Below, piece by piece: positions 1 through 42,479 of a stretch of DNA of 64,000 nt (within the stretch, counting starts at the first letter, position 1; every line of letters begins with the position of its first letter). The stretch is from Pagrus major (lineage: Eukaryota; Chordata; Actinopteri; Spariformes; Sparidae). The notes beneath the pieces are model-generated. The model did no database searches, was not told the DNA's origin, and saw only the letters and a list, made by a program, of their open reading frames with translations. Location of the stretch: positions 17,833,113 through 17,897,112 of the forward strand of contig NC_133223.1 of the NCBI RefSeq assembly GCF_040436345.1, given 5' to 3'. A program made the position numbers and the translations under genes.

Positions 1-712
1 ATACACACACACTCCCATCGTTGGTGAATAGGCCAATCACTGAAAGTCAAAAGCACACCATTCATTTTTCCCTCTTTACCCTCCCTTCCTTCGCCTTGCA
101 GACCAGCGAGGGCCGTCACTTGATGGTGACGCAGGGCAGAACGGTGTGCATAGGTGCATTCGCGACTGATTGATATTGTTGGGCTAAAGGCTATAATATT
201 AAACAAATGGTGCAATCCAAAGGGCCGACATAGGAATTTTTTATATTCCTTCCTGTGAGACACAAAGCTGCAGCACCTATTGGTTTGTAAGTAAACACAC
301 TTCAGGAATACAGTAGCTATCTGAGGATGGAGGTCTGTAATCTGTAATTACTGTGCTGGATTTTAATCACTGATGGATTTTGAAAACTACGATAGTGACA
401 CTCATGATTGTTCCAAAGTGGCCTGTTGTTAATAGCAGTATTTTATATTGTAACAGCAGAATTAACAAGAACCACTGTATGTATACAATTTCTAGGAGTT
501 TTTGTTCCCATGCTTTTTATTTCTGTGGCTGTAATGACTTTCTGACAGCTAAATTGATGCAACACTTCATCTTATTGTGACTTGAATGAACACTTTCATC
601 CTTTATGGACAAATGTAAAGCCAGGAGTCCGAAAAAGAAGTGACCTCGCGCATGAATACGACTTGATCCGAGGTTATGTATATTTCATGTGTTACTGATT
701 TGTTTTGACAGC

Positions 713-917
713 GTTACTCGGTGTATCCACTCCGCTGAAAGTCGTTGCCCGGGCTTGTCCATTTGCCTGTAGCCTGGATTCATGGCCGGCAATGAATTGT
801 GTGTTGAAGGGTCTGAAGGAGAGAGTTAATGAAGTAAAAATTAATGAAGCACGTGAGCACCACCATCTCAAGGCTGTAAGCTCCTCCATGCCCCATTTAT
901 AATGTATGATCTCAATA
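713..917 (+). other. Exon-like segment of unknown identity
   Basis: A good acceptor (TGTTTTGACAG ending at about 712) is followed by one open frame containing LLGVSTPLKVVARACP and LKGLKERVNEVKINEAREHH. The frame stops at 901-903, and AATAAA follows at about 911-917. I do not recognise the peptide. No upstream exon could be linked. It may be a lncRNA or retroelement exon. Confidence 0.25.
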
Positions 918-1559
918 AAATCAATCCAATGTACCAGTTCTCACTTAGGGTAAGAATAGATTTACAGATTACAGCCCTGTGTTCCCCTGGTCATAATTAC
1001 CCCCTCACCTTCCCCTCCCCCCTCCCACAGTCAGAGTGTGCTGCCGGACTCCTTTAGAGGATTTAATGTGAAGTTTCACAACACCGTGCGCAGACAATGT
1101 CATCGTCCTCCTGTCACATTCAGCTCTGACACTGCAGCTACAAAACCATCAACTCTTCTAGACACCAAAATCTACTGAATATTTGAGTATTTCCTGGTTT
1201 GCAGAGCAGCGTATTTGTGCTTTTATAGTATCTTTTTATTAGATTAAATGTATGTGACAAGTGAGGTAAAAAGCTCTGGCAGCACTCTAACTTTCTCCTC
1301 CACTCCTGAAGACTTGTTGAAAGTTGAAGGAAGATAAAAGTGCAGCAAGTTGCCTGTATTAGAGCTCCCCCTTCAGGTGTCACAGAGACCGAACTGTCCA
1401 CATTATGAGCAGCAGCAGCAGCAGCATTACATGATTGTATGCACAGATTATTGTCATCAGCATTCGTAGATCAGGAGCGTCCATTTTGGACATTTATTCT
1501 CTGTATTATTTAAATTTTTTGTTGACGTATATATACAGTAGATGTATATAGACATGTAT

Positions 1560-1897
1560 ACATGCTTATAATGTACGTAATACATTCACACTACGTACAC
1601 ATATTTATCCAGTGTTTATTCTCTTCACAGTACCTCTACTGCTTCTTTGCACTATTTGTACTGTTTACAGTTGACTTGTATACAGACATAGCGTCACTCC
1701 TTTCTGTTCACATGCTCTTGTATAGTACAGTCCTCATTCACATTTTTTTTATCATTCTTTATATTTGGTCAGTTTATTGTTCATTCCTAGCCGTATGTCT
1801 ATTTCTGTGTAGTACACTGAGAGCAATGTAACCCGGAGTCAAATTCATTGTATGTGTACACATACTTGGCTAATAAAGCTGATTCTGATTCTGAAAA
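1560..1897 (+). mobile_element. LINE 3' end (L2-like tail)
   Basis: The segment ends in ACTTGGCTAATAAAGCTGAT followed by a TTCTGA repeat, a 3' tail familiar from truncated fish non-LTR elements. The 89-aa open frame inside it is low-complexity and hydrophobic and is not a gene. Confidence 0.6.
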
Positions 1898-2814
1898 GAC
1901 TGTGTCCAATAAAAATGCAAATAAAGTCCCCATACAAATTCTTCCTTAAACCAAAAAACAGAAGTTAAACTTGTACTTTAGTTTGTGATCAATAGTTCAT
2001 AACCAAAAAATATGCCCCGAGTTTTTTGTCCGTGATTTTTTGATCACAAAGCAAAGTACAAGTTTAACCTCTGTTTACTGGAGTCATGAAATGCCCTTGG
2101 ATGCAAAGGTCATGTCTTTTTTGAAACCTGTTTTTGTGAAGCAGCCCTCCTCAGCTCTTTACACAAATTCTTCTTATGTTGAGTCATTTTTATTATTCAC
2201 AGCTCACTGTAGACTTACTACTTCCGTATATACTACACACTCAGTGTATATAAAGTGTGCAAGAGATTGTTGCATTTTTGATTATTGCATTTGACAACAC
2301 CTGCATCACACTCGACTGACTTTACTGATTTCCACATCCCATGTCGTAAATATTCATTTGATCAACTACTTTGGTATGATAAAGCATTCTTTAAACATTT
2401 ACATGGTCTTATCTTCCTTTTTGTCGTGACCTCTTGGGCCGGGTCATAACATACTGCAAAAAGTGCCACTTGAGTTAATACATTTGAAAAATAATGAATA
2501 CAGTGTTTTTTGCTTGTAATAAGTAAAATAAATCTGCAGATGGAACAAGTGTGTATCTGCTGCCATACCACCAATCTACAAAGCAGCTTCATTCCCCAAG
2601 CTGTGAGACTCCTCAATTCATCATCTACGCTCCATTTTATAAAATAGATGAAGCACAAAGGACTCAAACATTGTTTAATATTTTTCAAACCCTTGTATTT
2701 TAAAAGATGATAATACATTTACCGAAATCAGATTTCTTGAAACAAGATGTGATGTCTGAAAACAAGCCCCTATACCTCACTGAAATGTTGCTATTGATAA
2801 GGTAATAATACACA

Positions 2815-3062
2815 CTTATTATTTCCATCTCTCTTTATCAGAGGAAAATAAGGTCCCCAGAACACTGTTTGAAGCTAGAAAGGTGGCAGGGTTCGCCAAA
2901 TATAAACAAAGTGAAACAGTATGACATAGCTCAGTTTGTTTATTCAGTTTAGTCAGTCATGAAAATGAATAAAGTTTGTTGATTTAGTTTGTTTAAGCAT
3001 AAGAAAATCAATCAATGAAAGATTAAAATGTCTTCCCAAAAACTACACAGTGCACCTTTAAG
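2815..3062. mobile_element. MITE family 1, left-truncated copy
   Basis: The GGAAAATAAGGTCCCCAGAA and GGTGGCAGGGTTCGCCAAAT segments match the copy at 19750-20133. The right terminus CTACACAGTGCACCTTTAAG is present, but the matching left terminus is not recognisable. Confidence 0.65.
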
Positions 3063-4189
3063 TGTAAGAGACATTTATACAGGAAAATAGGAAAAAAACA
3101 TTTTTTTAGTTTTTTCAGTGTTTGTATAATTTTCATATGCTCTGTGTCATCAGTTGTCGATCAACTTCTGGAACTGAAGTTGTAAACTACACAAAGCTGC
3201 AGTTTCAAGTAGTTTAAAGTGTAAACATCCACATTTACAGTTTAAGTGAGTATCATATGAATCCCAAGCGGATAAGGAGCTGATTTTGTTTTTAGATAAA
3301 CCCATACAGGCTTTGGACGTGCACATGAAAAACAAAATTGTCAAGTTAAGCTGCCTGATGTACCTACCCCTCCACCTCCGTGAACAATTCTGTATTTATA
3401 ATGTCATCTTATCACGCTCCCCTTGAAGGCAGCGGCGAGTGCACTTATGCCTTTCTTTGTTAGGGTGAGTTGGCAATTTCCTGCGAGATGGAGCAACTGC
3501 AGGCAGCCCTTTTCTTTGATAATGTCCCTGACACCTGGACCAAACTGCTGTTTCCATCACTTTGCAGGCAGGAACAGGAGGGAAAGGAACATGTCATAAG
3601 CCTCCTGCCACCCAGAGTCACTCACTGTGCATTTAACAGCACTCTCCTCACTACACTTTTGCGGGATGTAGAGGTCAGAGCCAGAGGGAGATGCTTGTGT
3701 GGAAAGTTGTCTTGCTGAGCTGCATCAAAAAAGGAGTAACAGTTGATATAACAGCTCCTTTTTTTCAAATGTTTTATCTAATTTTATTATCAGATGTATC
3801 TTGTTTGTGTTCACTGTACTAACTTACATTCACATGCTGTACTTTACCACCATGTTACATTGTTCCATGTAAAGCTGGTTATTAAGCAGCAAGCCTGAAA
3901 GGGTGTTTATTACAGAGGCCTGACAGATTGATTCTAAATTATAATTAATCAGTTGATTTTGACCCACAGATTGTGATTGTGCCCTGTGAGTTTCATTTAT
4001 TCAGCTTTTCTTCTGGCTCTACTACAATCACCGTAGACCTGCAGGACTCCCAAGCAAATTAACAGTCTTCACGCTACCCTGCAGCCATAATGAAAATATC
4101 AGTCAATCAAAACCCATATTATGCTGTGAAATCCTACCACATATCTCCAGACCTGCATACAAATAGAAACTGCAGAATAAGCGCTCGAA

Positions 4190-4720
4190 GCTGTTTCAGC
4201 TTTATGGCCGTGAGACGATATTTAAAAGGTATTTCTGCACTGATCACATCCACCTGAAGCACTGAGATTTTCTACTATGCTGTCTGGCGTGCAATAAAAC
4301 ATATCATCTCTATATGAAGATGCTTTGGGGAAAATCCAAGAGGTAAGAGAGCAGGGCACACAGGGAAGTGGGGCCCATCTGCGACCTGTCTGCAGGTCCG
4401 GTGATGTATAGCTGTGGGCTGGACGGCCACAATCGGGGCTGTGTGTTGCTGCTCACTGTGCCATGGCATTCAGGGCACTTCAACCCCCAGTCCCTCCTTA
4501 CAGGTACCCCGCAGCCTGCCACCGTGCGCTACTCATTTACTGCTACACTGGTTTTCATAATTAGCGCCGCAAGGCCTCATTAAATCTGCTCTAATGAATA
4601 AATATTGTATTTCATAGCCTGATTACCAGATCAGCTCAATGCTTGAGCGTTGTAAACAATTACTTCCCTAAATATTCATCACCCCAAAGTGGGTGATCAT
4701 TGGTATTTAATACAGGACTA
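4190..4720. promoter_or_regulatory. Candidate conserved non-coding element
   Basis: This is complex, non-repetitive sequence with clustered homeodomain-like cores, including CATAATTAGCGCC and CTAATGAATAAATATTG (the latter also forkhead-like). It has no sustained reading frame and no match to the window's repeats. Conservation is inferred from composition only. Confidence 0.3.
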
Positions 4721-7446
4721 GTATTTTCAAGTGCATCTTTATTATACTAATAATAGTTTTTGAAATGTTCCTTTTGTCAGAAAAAAAGAAGGAAAAACGA
4801 GGAGTAGCTTATTGTAAGTTGTATTATAGACGCATATGATGATGATTTTATTCATATACCATTTTAATAAAACAGTACAATAGAGTAAACTGCAAAAAAT
4901 CAAGAATTGCATCGGAGATGTGTCAATTCGACTGCATGGTAATTTTTTTTTTAAACCATTTACCATATTAGTGTTCTAATGAATCATATTACATTACGTT
5001 CCAATTATAATGTTCAACTCATGCATATCTAACTGGGACTGGACAGAATATAACACTGTTTCACACATACAACATACGTATCCAATAAACTGATTCATTT
5101 TATTGTTATTCATGGTTGCAATATTGCTGTCAGTAATAATGTTTTTGTTGTTCTGTTTCATTGTTGTGATCAATTAATACTAGATCTACACATTTAATAA
5201 GGACTATAGACGACTTATGTGATTTGTAAGTCAAAGCAGTTATTTGACTGCAAATATTATGAGCTGGGGGAGACCGGGGGCAACTAACATTTTTTGGTTT
5301 TCATGTCATTACTCAAAAACATAATGCATAATGAGTTTCTAGTTGGATTACAGTTCAATCACTGTTACTTTGTACTTGACCTGACTAGTAACCCAGGCAA
5401 CTATTAAAGACTTAACTTGACTAGTCCATTGACAGAGTTGGATGAGAAGACTGATACCACTCACATGTAAGGTAAAAACAGTTAGCTTAGCTTAGCACTG
5501 GAAACAGGCTACGTCAAAAGAAACAAAATCCACCTACAGCCTCCTCTAAAACACAATATTCATTGGTTAAATCCATCATTTAAATGAAATGTAAAAACGA
5601 CAACTCACCGTTTTGTGGGGCGTTATGAGCCTAAATATACGTGCTGGTACAGGTTGCCAAGCAACCGCAGAAGACTTCAGAAAATCAGTGTGAGGCGCAT
5701 TTTGTTAACTATGGAAATACCCAGACGAGCTGTTTCCCTCTTAATACATCCATGGTTTCCCCCTGTTTCATGCCTTTATGCTATGCTAAGCTAACCACTT
5801 GCAAACTCAAGCTGGAGATTGTCCTATGTTCCCCAGCTCCTGGGTTAGGAATAGGGTTATTTGACCTGAACCCAATAGGGTTCATATCTGGGGAACATAG
5901 AAAACACTCCTCCAGCTACATATTACATACATGAGTGTGGTATCAATCATCTAACACTCCGCAAGAAAGAGAATAAGCATAGGCCTATTGTTTCTCCCTG
6001 ACTTTACATAATTATTAATTAACACCAACACAGCTGAGAAAGTTTTTAGTAACCTTTTTGTCTATAACACAGGTATTAAAAGCCATACTTAAGTCCCAGT
6101 GGGACATCCCGACTGGTAATCTCTATCTGTCAGCAGCAGTTGTTGCTGGTGTCACTGGGTGGCTTTCTTCCTTTTCTAGTTACTCGAGCAAAGCAGATGT
6201 TATAAGATCTTCTTCTGATGTTCTGTGTGTAAAATCTCATCAGTGAAGTCACCACAGTACTGGACTATGAAGGATCGTCACATCCTATTAGACAAGATTA
6301 TGGCTAATGTTAGGCATCTTCAGTTCAACTCTCTTCAGTACATTTCTATTAAACAAATGGCAGGATGCACAGCAGTGCGGCTGTGTGCTGAAATGGAAGG
6401 TTCCTACATTTTTTGGGGGCCAGATGGACCGAGGACTGTCCCCCAAATCAGAAACAGGAACTTCAGTGCTTTTACTCATTATTAGCGTGACAACAGAGCA
6501 AATTACTGTGACATCAAGATCATAGGGTCACAAAGTCGACACTCATTTGACATTCTCTACTGATTGCAAAGGACCCTGATATCCATATATCAGCCTCTGT
6601 GCTCTCTGTCCTGCACTGATGGCAGCAAATAAGTTGAATTTGATAACTGTTTTAGTATTTTGTCATCCATAAATGCCAAACACTCTCTAGTTTCCAGCTT
6701 CTCAAATGTGAGGATTTTATGCCATTTGTAGTTTAGAGCACTTTAAATTGAATATCTTTGGATTTTGGACAGTTGGTCAGACGTCACCTCGGCCTCTGGA
6801 GTATTGTAATGGGCAATTTTCAAAATTATAGTCCTAATATTTTTAAAGTTATATCATTAAGGGACAAATGAATAAATCTTGAAACAAGGATTCATTTGCA
6901 ATGACAGATATCTCCCTTCTCCCTTATTTTATTTCCCTAAATCATGGTGTTGTTTTTTTATTTGTTGGCTTTTTGGTGCAGCCAATGGAAAACAAATCAA
7001 ACTGGTGTTGATTTATTCAGTTTAAGAATGGTGTTTATCCATTTTTGTTGTTATTTGCAGCACTACTTGATTGTGTCATCATTTTGAATTTATTGAATTG
7101 ACATCAAAATTGTGCTGACATTTTTCATATGCAGGTTAGCGCTGCTGTAACAGTATGTCACATTCAAGCTTAGGCCAGCCAAGTCAACTTTCAGCCAATT
7201 AACATTCGTCAGATTCTTACGCCAAAGTAATGCAAACACACAATAAACACTGAGCACAGCTAGCTAACAGTGATGGAAACATTAATAAACTTCCAGCCTT
7301 CACACTCAATCAGATCTTCAATCACCAGCAGCATTCAGGATTTCTCCTCCATGTTTCAATAACAGTAATTACAGCTGCCACTGTTCTGGACAGAGTGATG
7401 GTCAAGTCAGAGAAAACTCATCACACGATTCTGCAGTGATTAACGC

Positions 7447-8667
7447 TTTAATGAAAATGTACAGTTAACCCAATGAGCGCAAAGTAACCGTCACCATAAC
7501 AGACATAAACAGTTCAGGATCACTCTTCTTGTTAGGAGTGCAGCAGCTGATAAATACAAGCAGCGGTGAGATAACCTCCACCTGCCATTACCTTGAAGAA
7601 GAAATCTCAACCGTTGATTATTTTGAAACAGTATCATATAATCAGAGCGTGTCCTGGTGCAGGTCGAATGAAGTACATTTCAAAGATGAACGACACAAAG
7701 GTTAATTCCATGTCATTTCGTGTGGAGTATTACACTTCTGAACAGAAAATGCAGGCCATAACTCTATAGCCACTTCAGTGGCACCTTCAACCATTCCTAC
7801 TTAACAGTGTAAGGCAGAAAATGAGCCAAAGAGACTGGAGCAGAGCGAGAATGTGCTTTAACAGGATAAAATGATTTACAGGTATGAGATTCCCATTAGA
7901 GTGTGCTAATTGTTTCCACACCATTAGTGACAGTTATCTAATGAAGGATATTTAACCAGGCGCTGTAGTATATCACACAGCTCCTCTCGGTTTAGAAGTG
8001 AGAGGCAGTGGACCCCAGTCTTTGCCCTTTCCACCTGCACCACCTCAGTAGCATGCAGATCATTCGGCCAGCTCTACAGGGCACCCTGACTAACGCAAAC
8101 ATTCTGTTTAGTGGTTTGTTTTCAACATTTTAACTTTTCAGCAGATTCAAAAATGCGACAGAACTTGTAAAAAACACAAGCATACATTTGCAACTAGAAA
8201 AAAAAGGCACAAAGATGGTCCACATGGGCTGTGTAAAAAATATATACATTTAAAACAATGTAAACAGTAAATCATCTAAACAAGCATGAATTTTTCTTTG
8301 CATATTCAGCTATAAAAAGGGGATTTTTTACATGTTATGGGACTATGTACATGAATCATCTTAAAATATTTAAGATCACAGAGGGCTGTTGAGAATTTAA
8401 GGAACATTTTTCCTTAGTTTACAAATCATGCAAGGGCTCAGCTCATTACAACAGGCAGGAAAATACATGAGAGAACAAAAACACAGAACTGGCCTCCCTC
8501 CAGATGTCAGTCAATGCTCAACAAATATGTGAGCTTTCACAAAAACACAAACAAATAGCATTGTGTTATAATGCTTTAAACGCTAAGAACAATACTTGGA
8601 CTTTGTGTGCGTGTAGAAACGGTCATAAAACATGTCGGTGTGGTCCTGGATCAGCTTTCTCCCAATT
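7447..8667 (-). other. cdca7: Probable CDCA7 3' UTR and downstream flank
   Basis: No coding exon is seen below the stop codon at 8668. On the minus strand an ATTAAA-type signal lies at 7447-7452, about 1.2 kb after the stop. No AATAAA was found closer. The true 3' end is therefore uncertain, and the conserved-looking block at 7880-8060 could be UTR or separate regulatory DNA. Confidence 0.35.
7880..8060. promoter_or_regulatory. Candidate conserved non-coding element 3' of CDCA7
   Basis: Within about 70 bp the sequence has CATTAG, CTAATTG, CCATTAG and CTAATGA homeodomain-like cores with no repeat features. It could be part of a long CDCA7 3' UTR or a distal enhancer. Confidence 0.3.
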
Positions 8668-11561
<2,894 letters not shown>

Positions 11562-11663
11562 TTTTCTTTCTTTCTGTCCAGACAAACAGAGACACAAACG
11601 CACCGTGCTGCAGATCTGCGGTGAACAAAGCTGCTGCTGCAGCTGCACGAGCCCAAACTCGTT

Positions 11664-11920
11664 CATTTCCCGCGCCACCGGAAGGTCCTGGAAGCTCTAT
11701 AAAATGTAGTCAGGTAGATGTATAAATACTAAGCTTTCTGACAACATGAGAGGCCAAATAAAGCCACAGCTCGTTGTTAACATTTTGAAGTGTGTTCTGT
11801 ATTTCTTTGAATAACTAAACGTATATAATTCATGACTTTACGAGGCGTTTAGGAACTTAGAGCGGTGGTTCTTCCAGGAACTGCAGCGCGGCGCGAATTT
11901 TTTATTTGACAATTTGCATG
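11664..11920 (-). promoter_or_regulatory. cdca7: CDCA7 5' end with E2F-like sites and an octamer
   Basis: A perfect E2F-type motif, TTTCCCGCGCC, lies at 11666-11676, about 105 bp upstream of the chosen start codon. A second, TTCGCGCC on the minus strand, lies at 11890-11897, and an ATTTGCAT octamer at 11912-11919. CDCA7 is a known E2F- and MYC-responsive, cell-cycle-regulated gene, so two E2F sites within 330 bp of the start fit well. The transcription start is not visible; if it lies above 11676 the first site is in the 5' UTR. Confidence 0.6.
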
Positions 11921-13770
11921 TAACGCGGGTAAAATGTTGAACTCTTTCCAGCAGTGAAAAGAGGTCAAGTTTTAAAGGGTAATTATGTGTTCAGACTCAA
12001 GTTAGGCATATTTGTGCAAGTCTGTTCAGACTTCATAATATGAAAACTTCACTCACACTTTATATGGGTTACAACTGATAAAAGCATTAAAGGTCCTATT
12101 TATTAGAAAAGTTGATTTTTGAGTTTGATTTTGAGTTGATTTCATTCGCACCTCAACAAACAATAACGAGTACACGATAGCATGGAGCTTTAGGAGTGTA
12201 GGACGGGTTGGCTGCTATCCCAAAGTGCCAGTTTTTGACCGTGGGAGTGAGACTCAAATATAATTTTTTCTTACAAACAGGACCTTTAAGATTTACTGGC
12301 AAAATGAAAAGGAAGAGATTGAACTTTAACTAAATAAAGGGGAATGATAAGAAAAGATAGAGGAACGATAAGGCCTGCAGCAAAACTGAGATAAGTCAAA
12401 AATAGGGTGACACTTTTGTGTAAACAACAGGAAGCTGATGTGATTGAAGCATCAAAGAGGGTTAGGGTGGGGCACACCAGAGCAAATCAAACTTTGCACT
12501 GGTGGGTGTATATGACCCTTGTAAAACAATGGAATAAGTAGCTCATGTTATCTTGCTGTGACAACAACACTTTACTGAGAGAAACACACCAAAGAGGCAG
12601 TTAAGGAAGTAAGGAGTTAAAGAAATGAGCCTTAACATTTTATCTCAGGGCATTAAAACAGTTTATTCGGTTACTTGTGAGAAACAGAGATAATAAATAC
12701 AATCTCTTTTTTATGCAACCACAATGCTGGTTGCCATCTACCATTTACAGTTTTTTTGCTATTGCTCTAATTAATCTTGCTTTTTTCAAAACTCTTCACA
12801 CAGTTCTCTTTACCAACATACAGCTCAGCACAACAGTTAATCTCATATCCATGCGTTAATTTATCCAAGTCACACACATCTGATGTCGACACATTAAAAT
12901 ATATATCGCTGTTGTCTTGAAGTATATTTTGTGTATTTTTTTTAATCAAAAACCAAGATTTAATTAGAACATAAATAAGGGGATTCCTTTATTGCATGCA
13001 TTGCACAACCTAAATAGGCCCATGTCACAGAAATGAATCAGAAATGCTCAAACTTGCAGCAATAGGTTTTTTTTTTTGTTTTTGGTTGTTTGTTTTTGCC
13101 ATTTTTGCAATGAGTAACGCACAAAATACCGATATAAAAACACAAAAGTGCTAGTCAGCCTTGTCGTCCTACATTTGCTCTCAATGACACTAATGTCCTC
13201 TCTTGTGATACAACCATCCAGCGTTCACTGCTTCCCAAAGGGGAATCTGATCATATGGCTAGTGATCATAAGCTTTCAACCTCGATAGATGCAGGAACAG
13301 AGAGAAAGAAACGGCACATTGTCTCACACAGTTTCGAAACCTTCTAGTATATGCCTCATAGAGGTCATCAAGGAATGAAAACGCTCAGTGTTGTAGGTCC
13401 CAATTAGGAATATGCATTTCTATTTTTTATAACATGTAGCAGAATTTAGAAAATTGCAGAGTAATTTACTGTAATCTTGTGTTATATAAGGGGCTTTCAA
13501 CATGAATATAATATGTGTCATGTAACGTTTTTACAACAGGATGTAAATGTGAGAAAAGTTAATGACGTGGTCATTGAATGCATTTTGCGTCAAAGTAATT
13601 AAAAGTGATCCACTGTTGTGCTGACGGTGTGAAGAGTTTTTAAAAAGTGAACTCACTACAGAGAAAAGTGAGTTAGAAATGGTTTTAAAAAAACTGTAAT
13701 GGATGAATAACAAAGTCTGAATTGTCCATTTTTATAATAATAATAAATAGATGCTGAGCTCATTTTGAGC
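11730..13770. other. Intergenic region between CDCA7 and MAP3K20
   Basis: It contains the CDCA7 upstream sites below 11920, the MITE at 12087-12289 and AT-rich sequence. No exon with credible splice sites and frame was found. Confidence 0.6.
12087..12289. mobile_element. Short MITE with TTAAAGGTCCT termini
   Basis: The left TTAAAGGTCCTATTTATTAG and the right CTTACAAACAGGACCTTTAA are inverted repeats about 200 bp apart, upstream of CDCA7. Confidence 0.6.
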
Positions 13771-13774
13771 TCAT

Positions 13775-13932
13775 TTTATTAACCCTTTATTAGCCTGTTT
13801 TTAAAAAATATAAGCTTCACGTGTATTTTTAATACATCAGTGTGATTCTCTTACAACAAGCATGTATGCAGACATAATTGATATGTAAAACCTTTTCAGC
13901 GCATGAAGCTGTCAGTTCATGTGTGGCCCACA
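13775..13932 (-). terminator. map3k20: MAP3K20-alpha 3' UTR with tandem polyadenylation signals
   Basis: Two AATAAA hexamers on the minus strand, at 13786-13791 and 13775-13780, lie about 145 and 155 nt after the stop. Cleavage would be expected near 13750-13765, giving a short 3' UTR. Confidence 0.6.
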
Positions 13933-41339
<27,407 letters not shown>

Positions 41340-42479
41340 CTAATGGTAAAACAAACTTCAGACTCCTGCTTTGAGAGAGGTTAGATGAGACTCCCACATG
41401 ACCCGAAAGAGGCCACTGAGCCATTGGCTGATTGTGGTGTCAGTGTGATATCCCTGGTTTTAGCCTCTGTCTCTGCTCCTGTCCTCATCATCAGCACCGG
41501 TAAGCAATGAGCTCAGATTCTGCTTGTATAAGGACGATGGCATGCCTGGTATGCTGTGATCATGCAGCCAAAGTCACAGACTTTTTCCAGCCTGGTTCAC
41601 TGTGTTCAGTACAAGTAAGGCCACAAGCAGGGAGAGTAAAAATAAATGTGATGATAAACATGTCTGTAAATGGAGAAACCCTCGTACTTTCTTCATCTTT
41701 ACAACTAAAAAACAAGCTCTTCCTGCCTGTAGTCAGGGTTAAAAATGTAATGCTTCCAAGCTGGAGTGCACACAGATTGATTATCATATCCTTTTGTTTG
41801 TCCGTAACAGCATAAAAGCATCTTGTAAAGAAATAATCCCATCATTACAGGAAATTGTAGCTCTGTTATTGTTCGTAGGTTTCCCATTTACAGCCGAGCA
41901 ATTACGGCTTTTAAAAGGCTGTTACCTGGGTCTTCATTGGGATTGCTATCCGTCCCAGCGGGAAATGCCTCCATTGTCACAAAGGGGAGCCATTGCTTTC
42001 TGCTGATTTACTTGTATTCATGCTATACTTAGCCTCACAGCAATCTGCTCAGCGGATCAGCCCACAGTATTGTCCAGCCACTCAAGAGGCCAGGGTTACT
42101 GGGATATGGCAGCACTCTTGCTCTCGCCTCCTGCCAGCTCTCTCTTCATTGCAAACAATAACAGTCTGGTGGCCATACATCAAACCACAGGTAGTTACTG
42201 TAATCAAACTAAATGAAAGATAAATAAGATAGCTTCTTTTTCACATCATAACAGTCAGCAGCATGGAGATATTTACTCATCCAGATGTTGATATCACAGT
42301 TTATAATCAATGATCTGACAGTGCATGACTAGATATTGATCATGCTCTGTGTGGCTGAGATTTTTGGGGAGATTTGCATGACTGCATGGCACTGGTGCCC
42401 CCATGTTCGAAAGAACACAGGATGCTCCTATGGTAGATATAACATAACAAAAGCCCCATTGATACTGCCTTTTCACAAG

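Larger units (their letters stand above)
1..7446. other. Intergenic region downstream of CDCA7
   Basis: Apart from the exon-like segment at 713-917, the LINE tail at 1560-1897, the MITE at 2815-3062, the repeat near 6640-6870 and the conserved-looking block at 4190-4720, I see no gene. A CTTAGCTTAGCACTGGAAAC-type fish repeat lies near 5480-5530. The listed open frames are short and without recognisable homology. Confidence 0.6.

Noticed and set aside
1562..1831. An 89-codon hydrophobic plus-strand frame resembling membrane segments.
   Set aside because: It lies in a T-rich LINE 3' tail and has no conserved motif.
13740..13800. Palindromic GAGCTCATTTTGAGCTCATTTT as a hairpin terminator.
   Set aside because: It is a short direct repeat in AT-rich 3' flank; eukaryotic Pol II does not need such a terminator, and the AATAAA signals explain the end better.
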